Origin: Chara braunii
Taxonomy: Eukaryota; Streptophyta; Charophyceae; Charales; Characeae
Assembly: GCA_003427395.1 (NCBI GenBank)
Contig: BFEA01000469.1
Location: 147,544 to 177,453, forward strand
DNA length: 29,910 bases
Direction: 5' to 3'
The position numbers and the translations under genes were made by a program. The notes below the pieces were generated by a model that saw only the letters and a program-made list of their open reading frames with translations, was not told the DNA's origin and did no database searches. This document shows positions 21,621-25,973 of this stretch, piece by piece (the stretch's first letter is position 1; each line of letters begins with the position of its first letter).

Positions 21621-22887
21621 AGAGAGAGGGAGGCAGAGAGAGAAGAGAGAGAGAGGGAGGCAGAGGGAGAAGAGAGTCACTTACCTTGGTTGAGGATGCT
21701 GGAATCGGGTAACTGAACTCTGCGCTGATGAGCGCTTGGTGACTGGAACTGCTTAATGTGATAATTTGTTGGGATATCTAAGTTGCGCTTGGACTCTACA
21801 TCTCTGGTCTCCAGTGTGGACTTCGTTTGATCTCGCATTGAGTGTGAATGTGTATGTGCTCATGGTGATGAGCATGGAGGCTCAATGCAATTGTTATCGG
21901 AGCTGGTTACTCGCTGCATCCACTGCTGTTGAGCGCTGGCAAGAAAATAGCCGGCGAGGAGGAGGTTGAGAGTTTGACAGTGGGGTTGAAGGCTGAAGAA
22001 GAAGTGGCCAGGTTGGGGGATGGTGAGTATGTACCTGCATGCATGGAGCGTCGAGGAGCTTCATCGAAGGAATGTTCGTGAATGAAGTGCATCGCCCCCC
22101 TAAGCCCTGTATTTGCTTTGATGGATGAATGAGTGTGATGGTACCTTCCCGCATCTTGGTGTCGCTGTTGCTGGACAAGTCACTTGACGACATATCTGGA
22201 TTTTTGTCTTGAGTCAGCATCTGGTCAATAGTTTGTCTAGGATAGAAGCTCGGCAGCTGGATGCATCACCCGAAATTAGGAAGCATAGCATGAGCCGCGA
22301 GCGCTCGTAAAACAACTCGTCTAGCCCTACGACCGGTACTGACCGGCATCCGACCGAACCGGAGTTGATGCAGTTCCACTCGGCCTCGGCAAAAAGAGCC
22401 TCGGAGGTTGTGGTGGTTTTAACATGTTTTTTTTATCCCAGAGACAAGATCTTGCGTGCGCTGAATGTGCATGTTTTCCCCCCCTGCTCTGAGCCCAAAG
22501 GCAGAACAGTTCAGGCTCAGAAGCCCAGGATCAGCGGCACTACCAGGATCGGCAAAATATCTTCAGGAAGAGTGGTGATTTAATTGAGTTTTGAATCTGT
22601 GACCGATACGATGCTCGGGTTGCATTACAAGTATATCTGTTTTCATCTGCATTTGGCCCACTTTATGCGAAATGTTTGTTATGCGAAATGTCTGTTTCTT
22701 TTTTTTTGTTGTTGGTATCTACTATCTATCTAATGAGTTCTCTCACCGCGTTAATGTGATGCAGTGGGGGGAAGAAGACTGGGTCCGCTCAGTTCCGGAT
22801 ATTCAACCTAGGCAATACACAGCCTGTGAAAGTGGGTGCATTCGTCGATATCCTGGAGAAGCATCTGAACCGCAAGGCCATCCGCGA
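6076..22887 (+). CDS. GAE: UDP-glucuronate 4-epimerase, split gene, partial (8 internal exons)
   Basis: The family interconverts UDP-glucuronate and UDP-galacturonate, supplying pectin precursors; plant members are type II Golgi membrane proteins of the extended SDR family. Eight exons, each bounded by an AG acceptor and a GT donor, join without a frame break into about 229 residues that read through the family from the VxGDIN segment to FRIFNLGNT. Visible landmarks are [32 protein letters not shown] (active-site Ser), YAATK (catalytic YxxxK), [17 protein letters not shown] and SGGKK. The phases agree at every junction, including two codons split 2+1 (CG/G Arg, AG/T Ser). The N-terminal membrane anchor with the GxxGxxG Rossmann loop, and the C-terminal NGDVxxTHANI segment, are not seen, so both ends probably lie outside the window. 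No internal stop or frameshift is present, so the gene looks functional. Identification is from remembered family motifs. Confidence 0.92.
6170..7746 (+). other. GAE intron (1577 bp)
   Basis: It starts GTACGT and ends GTGCAG. Two copies of a TGATGCATCCACC...TCTCTCT...GCTCTCTGTTGTT segment lie near 6402-6440 and 6546-6586. Positions 7428-7494 are a (GA)n tract. Nothing else coding is recognised. Confidence 0.7.
7428..7494 (+). repeat. (GA)n microsatellite
   Basis: An uninterrupted GA run of more than 60 bp inside the first visible GAE intron, preceded by a short TGTG run and followed by a G-rich stretch. Confidence 0.97.
7747..7833 (+). CDS. GAE: GAE exon (AGVRYA to LLEVCK)
   Basis: Twenty-nine codons in phase 0 at both ends. 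They encode [20 protein letters not shown] and then FVVLLEVCK, the family's AGVRYxxxxPxxYVxSNIxGFxxLLE block. The acceptor is GTGCAG and the donor is GTGAGA. The intron before it is 1577 bp and carries a (GA)n tract. Confidence 0.93.
7834..8652 (+). other. GAE intron (819 bp)
   Basis: It starts GTGAGA and ends GATGCAG. It contains the antisense coding-like remnant at 8262-8450 and is otherwise of ordinary composition. Confidence 0.75.
8262..8450 (-). pseudogene. small coding-like remnant, unknown
   Basis: The minus-strand frame between stops reads 62 codons with balanced composition, including [20 protein letters not shown] and [19 protein letters not shown]. No ATG opens it. It lies inside the GAE intron 7834-8652, on the opposite strand to GAE. 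I do not recognise the family. It may be an exon of an antisense gene or a transposon remnant, or chance. Confidence 0.3.
8653..8718 (+). CDS. GAE: GAE exon (NPQP, SSSSVYG)
   Basis: Twenty-two codons in phase 0, from [15 protein letters not shown] to VYGLNTK. The serine run is the SDR active-site Ser/Thr motif that precedes the catalytic tyrosine. The acceptor is GATGCAG and the donor is GTAAGT. The intron before it is 819 bp. Confidence 0.94.
8719..9685 (+). other. GAE intron (967 bp)
   Basis: It starts GTAAGT and ends GGTCAG. It holds a 50-bp direct duplication at 8987-9061 (AAGGATCGAGCGGATGGCTC twice) running straight into a (CA)n tract. No coding segment is recognised. Confidence 0.75.
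9060..9106 (+). repeat. (CA)n microsatellite
   Basis: About 23 CA units directly following the second copy of a 50-bp duplication ending GGCTCCTGC. Confidence 0.97.
9686..9745 (+). CDS. GAE: GAE exon (catalytic YxxxK)
   Basis: Twenty codons in phase 0 encoding [20 protein letters not shown]. This is the catalytic YxxxK of the SDR fold, with the lysine as the last codon of the exon. The acceptor is GGTCAG and the donor is GTATAG, the weakest donor of the set. The intron before it is 967 bp. Confidence 0.93.
9833..9922 (+). repeat. G-rich tract
   Basis: There are multiple runs of 4 to 10 guanines separated by one to a few bases, especially 9872-9922, which fits G-quadruplex-forming sequence on the sense strand of a GAE intron. 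A second block lies at 10096-10133. Confidence 0.75.
10132..10630 (+). repeat. tandem duplication, 248-250 bp unit, two copies
   Basis: 10132-10380 and 10380-10630 are nearly identical, from GAAGCATTATTTGGCC through CCAAGGCTAAG. The differences I see are single-base changes (GATATTTGTGC against GACCTTTGTGT) and two one-base insertions in the second copy. The high identity implies a recent event. Each copy includes a small hairpin CGAGGCACAAGGCCTCG. Confidence 0.92.
12399..12463 (+). CDS. GAE: GAE exon ([10 protein letters not shown])
   Basis: Twenty-one codons plus two bases, [20 protein letters not shown] then L, ending in CG of a split Arg codon. It matches the family [22 protein letters not shown] block with several substitutions. 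The acceptor is GATGCAG and the donor is GTAAGT. The intron before it is 2653 bp and contains a 248-bp tandem duplication. Confidence 0.92.
12696..12771 (+). repeat. poly(T), 76 nt
   Basis: An uninterrupted T homopolymer in the 582-bp GAE intron, 232 bp after its donor. It could be the poly(A) tail of a minus-strand retroelement, but I found no target duplication. Its length may be imprecise in the assembly. Confidence 0.95.
13046..13124 (+). CDS. GAE: GAE exon ([15 protein letters not shown])
   Basis: One base completes the split Arg codon, then 26 codons follow: [20 protein letters not shown] and NIVEET. This is the substrate-binding [11 protein letters not shown] signature. The upstream frame is closed by a TGA two codons before the acceptor, which fixes the acceptor at ACCAG (13045). 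The donor is GTATGT. The intron before it is 582 bp. Confidence 0.95.
13734..14277 (+). mobile_element. poly(A)-tailed retro-insertion with 16-bp target duplication
   Basis: AACAGGTGCAATTACC at 13734-13749 recurs as AACAGGTGCCATTACC at 14262-14277, one mismatch in 16. The second copy is immediately preceded by a run of 15 A (14249-14263). That is the arrangement left by LINE-type target-primed insertion. The body of about 500 bp has no intact ORF and no family I recognise. It includes ACCCTAAACCCTT near 14058, which is telomere-like but too short to call. It could be a SINE or a processed pseudogene. Confidence 0.7.
14278..14808. other. GC-rich stretch with one strong hairpin
   Basis: 14340-14480 is very GC-rich with CCGGGC and GGGCCC words that resemble the opposite strand of 16928-16980. 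14541-14582 is an 18-bp perfect inverted repeat. Frames are open but low-complexity, and no gene is recognised. Confidence 0.45.
14541..14582. repeat. perfect 18-bp hairpin, 6-nt loop
   Basis: GCTCTGTGGCCGTCGATC at 14541-14558 is exactly complementary to 14565-14582, with loop CAGCAT. There is no T run after it and no known regulatory family is recognised. Confidence 0.9.
14809..15180 (+). repeat. (TTC)n arrays and 60-bp pyrimidine repeats
   Basis: 14809-14852 and 14941-15003 are nearly pure TTC/CTT runs. 15038-15157 contains two copies of a 60-bp pyrimidine-rich unit (CTTCTTCTTCTTCCCCTCCT and onward) with the start of a third at 15158. Pure open frames here on both strands are artefacts of the repeat. 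Confidence 0.9.
15181..15938. other. stretch with no recognisable gene
   Basis: Contains more TTC runs (15358-15425), a short open stretch around 15280-15340 that ends in a CTGTAAGT donor-like site, a purine run (15626-15658) and (GA)n at 15689-15729. No family similarity is seen. Confidence 0.4.
15689..15729 (+). repeat. (GA)n microsatellite
   Basis: About 20 GA units inside the largest GAE intron. Confidence 0.95.
15939..16060 (+). mobile_element. MITE-like element, copy C (122 bp)
   Basis: GGGCTTCCCTCCACTACTCG at the left end is mirrored as GACGAGTGGAGCAAGGCCC at the right end. Internal CCAAATGTGCAAAA and TTTTGTGCAAGTGG are the same subterminal words as in the copies at 487-605 and 884-1005, 15 kb away. 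Confidence 0.6.
15959..16258 (+). repeat. 150-bp tandem duplication including most of MITE-like copy C
   Basis: CCAAATGTGCAAAACTAG at 15959 recurs at 16109, and the two 150-bp copies stay nearly identical to GAAAGAGAGAGC. The second copy therefore lacks the left terminal repeat of the element. Confidence 0.85.
16678..16827. other. assembly gap, 150 N
   Basis: One uninterrupted run of N. Its true length is unknown. It starts 208 bp before the Josephin/RING-like ORF, so 5' coding sequence of that ORF could be hidden in it. Confidence 1.
17035..17892 (+). CDS. Josephin-like domain plus two RING-like units, hypothetical ubiquitin-system protein
   Basis: This is an uninterrupted frame of 285 codons ending in TGA. 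Residues 6-112 read like a Josephin (ataxin-3-type) deubiquitinase domain. CGL at 6-8 and [20 protein letters not shown] at 14-33 resemble the catalytic-Cys helix region. [12 protein letters not shown] (53-64) resembles the GxFSIQVL block, and GHYTAIV (His96) followed by WELWDNS (Asp111-Asn112) resembles the catalytic HWFTIR...NLNS pair. Residues 158-281 hold two related Cys/His units. Unit 2 fits a RING consensus: C218-C222, C232-H235, C238-C241, C275-C278. Unit 1 (C158-C163, C173-H176, C207-C210) lacks the middle cysteines. Both units contain CxHPPHPxxxCPxC. The frame opens with TTG, and the first ATG is codon 64, inside the domain, so a 5' exon or an upstream start is likely missing. Assignment is by motif memory only. 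Confidence 0.5.
   Translation: MDCFRCGLTVTYICLHILHRPFYAPSDFLAVALQLHAHLPHLQPEACNYTKEGGFTIAVLQVAMRDRQHELRNAQAAEWFNPPSHISACIVHGPGHYTAIVHASDHWELWDNSTMVHAMTDVTDFLCNDAVFLPQQTVRNLFYVEDHSSGAVTVYQHCDLLLCTATNTFSLGCSRHHFNDMVSASMSAEDCPSVPDCGHPPHPDTICPFCGHGRYIECMVFCGDHSSFILACNRHAICRGCMVGMLNATRRGNCCTENAQLGLPCVHPPHPCNVCPLCCQGQTHY
17893..18403. other. pyrimidine-rich stretch after the ORF
   Basis: The sequence is T/C-rich to about 18030, compatible with a 3' untranslated region of the preceding ORF or with intron sequence. No poly(A) signal is obvious and no gene is recognised. Confidence 0.35.
18404..18820 (+). pseudogene. open frame with one stop, unknown
   Basis: One frame reads across 18407-18820 with a single internal TAA at 18614. 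It gives [20 protein letters not shown] and, after the stop, [20 protein letters not shown]. The composition is protein-like but I do not recognise a family. It could be a decayed coding fragment in the GAE intron or chance. Confidence 0.25.
18821..19600. repeat. dispersed-repeat region related to 11010-11300
   Basis: 18900-18985 has two tandem copies of a GTTCCGGATGCTGGGCCT...GTGCAGATTCTAGTAGGGTCC-like unit. 19170-19340 shares ordered words with 11030-11290 (CAGCCATAGCC, GGCATTGGGC, ATCTGCCA, TAGTCTGGG). This looks like two diverged copies of one interspersed repeat, possibly an LTR end. Confidence 0.5.
19500..19760. other. AT-rich island with a perfect 30-bp palindrome
   Basis: The block is clearly richer in A and T than the sequence around it. 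At 19667-19696 the sequence AGAATATAAAGAAGA is followed directly by its exact reverse complement with no loop. CCTCATTG at 19612 and CAATGAGG at 19733 lie outside it in inverted orientation. The style recalls organelle intergenic DNA, but no organelle gene is present. Confidence 0.6.
19978..20096 (+). CDS. GAE: GAE exon (RDFTYI..V.G)
   Basis: Thirty-nine codons plus AG of a split Ser codon. They run [20 protein letters not shown] then [19 protein letters not shown], matching the family RDFTYIDDIVKG block. The acceptor is TTGCCAG and the donor is GTAAGT. It lies 6853 bp after the previous exon but joins it in phase 0 with no missing family residues. This supports one gene across the large intron and its assembly gap. 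Confidence 0.93.
20975..21160 (+). repeat. degenerate short tandem array (GGCAAAAGTCACGTCCCACA-like)
   Basis: About eight units of 20-25 bp built on GCAAAAGTC-x-GTCCCA(C/G)AG. Each has several changes, with variants such as GAAAAGTCATGTCCCACAGG and GCAAGAGTCACATCCCACAG. Confidence 0.7.
21561..21676 (+). repeat. (GA)n microsatellite with GGGAGGCA interruptions
   Basis: Pure GA to 21616, then GAGA blocks interrupted twice by GGGAGGCAGAG. Confidence 0.95.
22765..22887 (+). CDS. GAE: GAE exon (IFNLGNT block), last one visible
   Basis: One base completes the split Ser, then 40 codons follow ([20 protein letters not shown], then [20 protein letters not shown]) and GA of the next codon. It matches the family [22 protein letters not shown] block. 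The acceptor is GATGCAG and the donor is GTAAGT. The remaining family sequence (NGDVxxTHANI and the C-terminus) was not found downstream in the window, so a further exon probably lies beyond 29910. The 3' end of this exon and its donor are copied again at about 23070-23097. Confidence 0.9.
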
Positions 22888-23347
22888 GTAAGTCTCTTTT
22901 TCGCATTTTTTGTGCTTATTCCCTGCCCTTCGCATTTTTTGTGCTTATTCCCTGCCCTTGCATCAGTGCCTACCACTCTTTTGTGCATTTTTTGTGCTTT
23001 TTCCCTGCCCTTGCATCAGTGCCTACCACTCTTTTTTTGCGCATTTTTTCTGCTTTTTCCCTGCCCCCACAAGGCCATCTGCGAGTAAGTCTCTTTTTTG
23101 CGCTTTTTCAATTCAATGTTTTTGTGCTTATTCCCTGCCCTTGCATCAGTGCCTACCACTTTTTTGTGCATTTTTTGTGCTTTTTCTCTGCCCTTGCATC
23201 AGTGCCTACCACTCTTTTGCGCATTTTTTCTGCTTTTTTCCTGCCCTTGCATCAGTGCTTACCACCTTGCCAACAATGACAGGGTATTGTCCTCTGTGAG
23301 AGTACAATTCTGCAACATCTTTGTTATATTGTGGTCATACTTGCAAC
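22888..23347 (+). repeat. 53-bp repeat array with copied exon end
   Basis: The word CCCTTGCATCAGTGCCTACC recurs at 22955, 23008, 23138, 23191 and 23244 with period 53 within two blocks. Between the blocks, 23070-23097 repeats the last bases of the GAE exon and its donor (CAAGGCCATCTGCGAGTAAG). A segment of about 198 bp spanning the exon-intron junction has therefore been tandemly duplicated, with the 53-bp unit expanded inside it. Confidence 0.85.
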
Positions 23348-23475
23348 CGCACGAGCTGCACCCGCACAGATCGGATCCGTGCGGAGATCCGTACGGGGGG
23401 TGCTCGATCTCCGCACGAGCCGCACCGGCACAGATCGGATCCGTGCGGAGATCCGTACGGGGGGTGGCCGTGCGG

Positions 23476-23502
<27 letters not shown>
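23348..23502 (+). repeat. 64-bp tandem repeat of palindromic units ending in poly(T)
   Basis: Two copies starting at 23348 and 23412 share CGCACGAGC-GCAC, CACAGATCGGATCCGTGCGG and AGATCCGTACGGGG. Each has an inverted CCGCAC/GTGCGG pair or a close relative. The second copy is followed by GGCCGTGCGG and 27 T (23476-23502). Confidence 0.85.
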
Positions 23503-23511
<9 letters not shown>

Positions 23512-23930
23512 TCCGAGAGGTGTTACCTGTGCTGATATGACTGAGAACCACAAATAGTGAAATTTCAACTGAGTTTCAAGCTTCAACTTTGAAGTTTGGA
23601 GTTTGAACTCCAACTGCCAACTACGACATTGCAAGAATATCAAATTTCATGCAGCGGGTGGGGTTGTTCGGTCGGTACACAGTACTACACACCTGTTCAT
23701 GTTTGTAGATGCAGAAACACTGCATCTGAGTGCCTCATCATGAAAATAGACAACTGCAGAGGGACAGAGTGTCAGAAAGTCAAAGTTGTCGGACACATCA
23801 CGAAGAAACCACAAACAGCCTGGGACAAGACAACATCCGAAAGAGCTTCCGCATTGCAATGTTGCTAAGTCAGTTATATCACTTATAGTCAGCAAAACAG
23901 TGAACCTCTGAGTTCGCAGTGGGCCAGATC
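23503..23930. other. stretch with no recognisable gene
   Basis: Ordinary composition with no conserved coding similarity. It has alternating AAGCTTCAACTTTGAAGTTTG words near 23578. It is bounded on the right by the acidic tail of the hAT transposase. Confidence 0.4.
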
Positions 23931-24893
23931 CTAATTCTCAGCCTCTCCATCATCAGAAGATTCAGAACCTCCGTCCTGTCCCTCCGCAGCCCCTTCCTCC
24001 CCACTCTCTTCCTCTTGTTCGCCCCCCTCGTCCTCATCATCAGAAGATTCAGAACCTCCGTCCTGTTCCTCGTCATCACCATCACCACCATCATCAACAT
24101 CACGATCATCATCACCATCACAATCATCATCACCATCACGATCATCATCACCATCGGCATCATCATCACCGTCATCATCATCAGAGGATGATGACGATGA
24201 AGCTGAACACGGAGGGGTGTTGTCATCGTCAACGACTTTCCCCTTCTTTTTCTTCGCTGCTGCTGCTTTTTTCTTTGCAGCAGAAGTCTTTTTCTTTGCA
24301 GATGCGGACGCCTTCTTCGCAGCTTTCTCTGCTGCTTTTCTTTCTGCCTTCTCCTTGTTGCTCGGTCGTCCTCTCTTCCGTTTCGGAGCAGGCGCAATGT
24401 CTACCTCCGCGGTACGCTTCCCGCCACCGTCCCCCTCGCCAGGACGTGCTCGCCGATGCTGCCTCCTGCTTCCACCTTCTTCCCTGCCATCCACCCATGC
24501 CCCCGTCTCCCTGGCCCGCAGCGCACGGTCCCGCTCCTCCCAAGTTGTACTGGACTTCCGGTGCTGGCCGCTCTTGGCCTGACAGCCTCCTCAAGAGACG
24601 TTCTCGGTGCCTCCCCGGCATTGTGTTGAAGTGCCAATGGTCTGTGTAATTGTCGAGCTGCCTGATGCCGTCCTGCTGGTCCATGTAGTCGTCCATGACG
24701 TCATTGTGCAGCCACCTTCGTCATCATCCTCCTCCCCCACTTCCGCCCCATCTCCTTCCTCCAAGTCACTCCCCCCATCCTTCGCACGCCTCTTGACACG
24801 CCGCACCCACTCATTGTAATACTCCTCCGCCTCGTTCTTCCTCTCTTGATCAGGCATGTTGTTACATACTTCAATGAGTATGGGCAGAACCAA
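23931..24893 (-). pseudogene. C-terminal tail of hAT transposase: AT-hook, Lys-rich and acidic Ser/Asp tract
   Basis: Reading leftwards on the minus strand, the segment starts with IEVCNNMPDQERKNEAEEYY and passes through an acidic DLEEGDGAEVGEE stretch. It then shifts frame around 24700 (DDYMDQQDGIRQLDNYTDHW) and returns to the first frame after a TGA at 24593. It continues to KRKRGRPSNKEKA (an AT-hook RGRP), an Ala/Lys-rich block and a long Ser/Asp/Glu tail ending in a stop. The same strand and proximity suggest it is the last exon of the transposase at 25951-27981, with about 1 kb between. The two frame changes may mean decay or an unrecognised small intron. The DDD tail is encoded by an ATC/ATG-rich microsatellite. 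Confidence 0.5.
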
Positions 24894-25368
24894 AGATCAA
24901 CCAATGTAGGATGAGCATATATGCAGCGGAAGTCTGATAAACGGACTGACTCACATAGACTGACTCACACAGACTGACTCAAGAATCACTCCACACACAT
25001 ACAATCGTGAGATGGTGGGGTCTGGGCCAAGCATAGACGATGCCCAGACCTCGTACACGCATACACAGATGAGAGGTGGGAGGAGAGACGAAGGAGGTGG
25101 GGGAGGTAGACAGCACCGAAGGTCACCGAGATAGAATCTGATAGGTCACCGATATGGTAGTCCAAAATGTCATCCAACAAGATCAAAATGTCGAGGACAA
25201 TAGGTCACCAATGTCGGAGGTAAGTCCAAATGTAACCGGTGTCCGAACTGTGATGCAGCCGAGTATCAACCCCAACAATCTCCAAGTCTCCAATCCGGTA
25301 AGTACCACAGTCTCATACCACCGAAGTCCAATACTGATCTCTGTCCAACTAGTATAAGTCTCCAATTT
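24894..25368. repeat. short-repeat stretch in the putative transposase intron
   Basis: 24944-24982 has three copies of AGACTGACTCACA. 25118-25210 has AGGTCACCGA(T/G)AT three times. No gene is recognised. Confidence 0.5.
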
Positions 25369-25500
25369 GAAGAAGAAGAAGAAGAAGAAGATGGAGTCTG
25401 AAGAGGAGAAGAAGAAGAAGAAGAAGAAGAAGAAGAAGAAGAAGAAGAAGAAGAAAAAGAAGGAGCCGAGGAGGAGAGAGAGAGAGAGAGAGAGAGAGGG
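25369..25500 (+). repeat. (GAA)n and (GA)n microsatellites
   Basis: GAA runs at 25369-25390 and 25409-25455, followed by AAGAAGGAGCC and a GA run at 25469-25500. One ambiguous base (N) is at 25510. Confidence 0.95.
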
Positions 25501-25548
25501 GACTGGCGANGGGAGGGAGGAGAGAGGCCTCCAACTCCCGATACCTCA

Positions 25549-25973
25549 GGCGGCTATGGCCGCCGGCACCCTCAGTCGCCGCTGCTGCTGCTCGCTCACT
25601 GCTGCTGCTGCTCCTCACTGCTCCTGCGCTAAACTTAGCGCCAGCGCTGTATCGCGCTGTACCATACCGTACCGGTAGAATGCCGGTAGGTCGATAGCCT
25701 CACTGAGGCTGGACCGGTACCTTTGTACCGGTGGGCAGAGGTCGGCCTCTATGCTGTGAGGCCTGACCGTGCCCTGAACCGTCCAGATGGACGGTTCAGC
25801 CCCAACCGGCGGGCGGCAGCCTCAAGAGCGCCGCCAGGCCCAAACGGTAACATCGTTTGGGCCGGCCCGTCGGGTCTGGTCCAAGGTAAGGCCTTTACGG
25901 CCTGTAGTACCCCCAAGGTCGGGCCTTTGGCTCTACTGTGTCCCTTTACCCTATGTCGGGTCCGGTAGGACCC
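25549..25973. repeat. train of hairpins
   Basis: Successive inverted repeats: 25549-25564 (GGCGGC, 4-nt loop), 25696-25710 (AGCCTCA/TGAGGCT, 1-nt centre), 25713-25732 (ACCGGTAC, 4-nt loop), 25740-25768 (GGTCGGCCTC against GAGGCCTGACC), 25774-25799 (CTGAACCGTCCA, 12-bp arms, 2-nt loop), 25837-25863 (GGCCCAAACG, 10-bp arms, 7-nt loop) and 25958-25973 (GGGTCC, 4-nt loop). The block is GC-rich, has no recognised ORF and lies just downstream of the transposase body on its coding strand. Confidence 0.8.

Larger units (their letters stand above)
20097..22764 (+). other. GAE intron (2668 bp)
   Basis: It starts GTAAGT and ends GATGCAG. It contains a degenerate 20-25 bp tandem array (20975-21160), a (GA)n tract and two copies of a 40-bp word (CAGTTCCACTCTGCCTCGGC at 20799 and its near match at 22370). 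No further exon is recognised. Confidence 0.75.
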
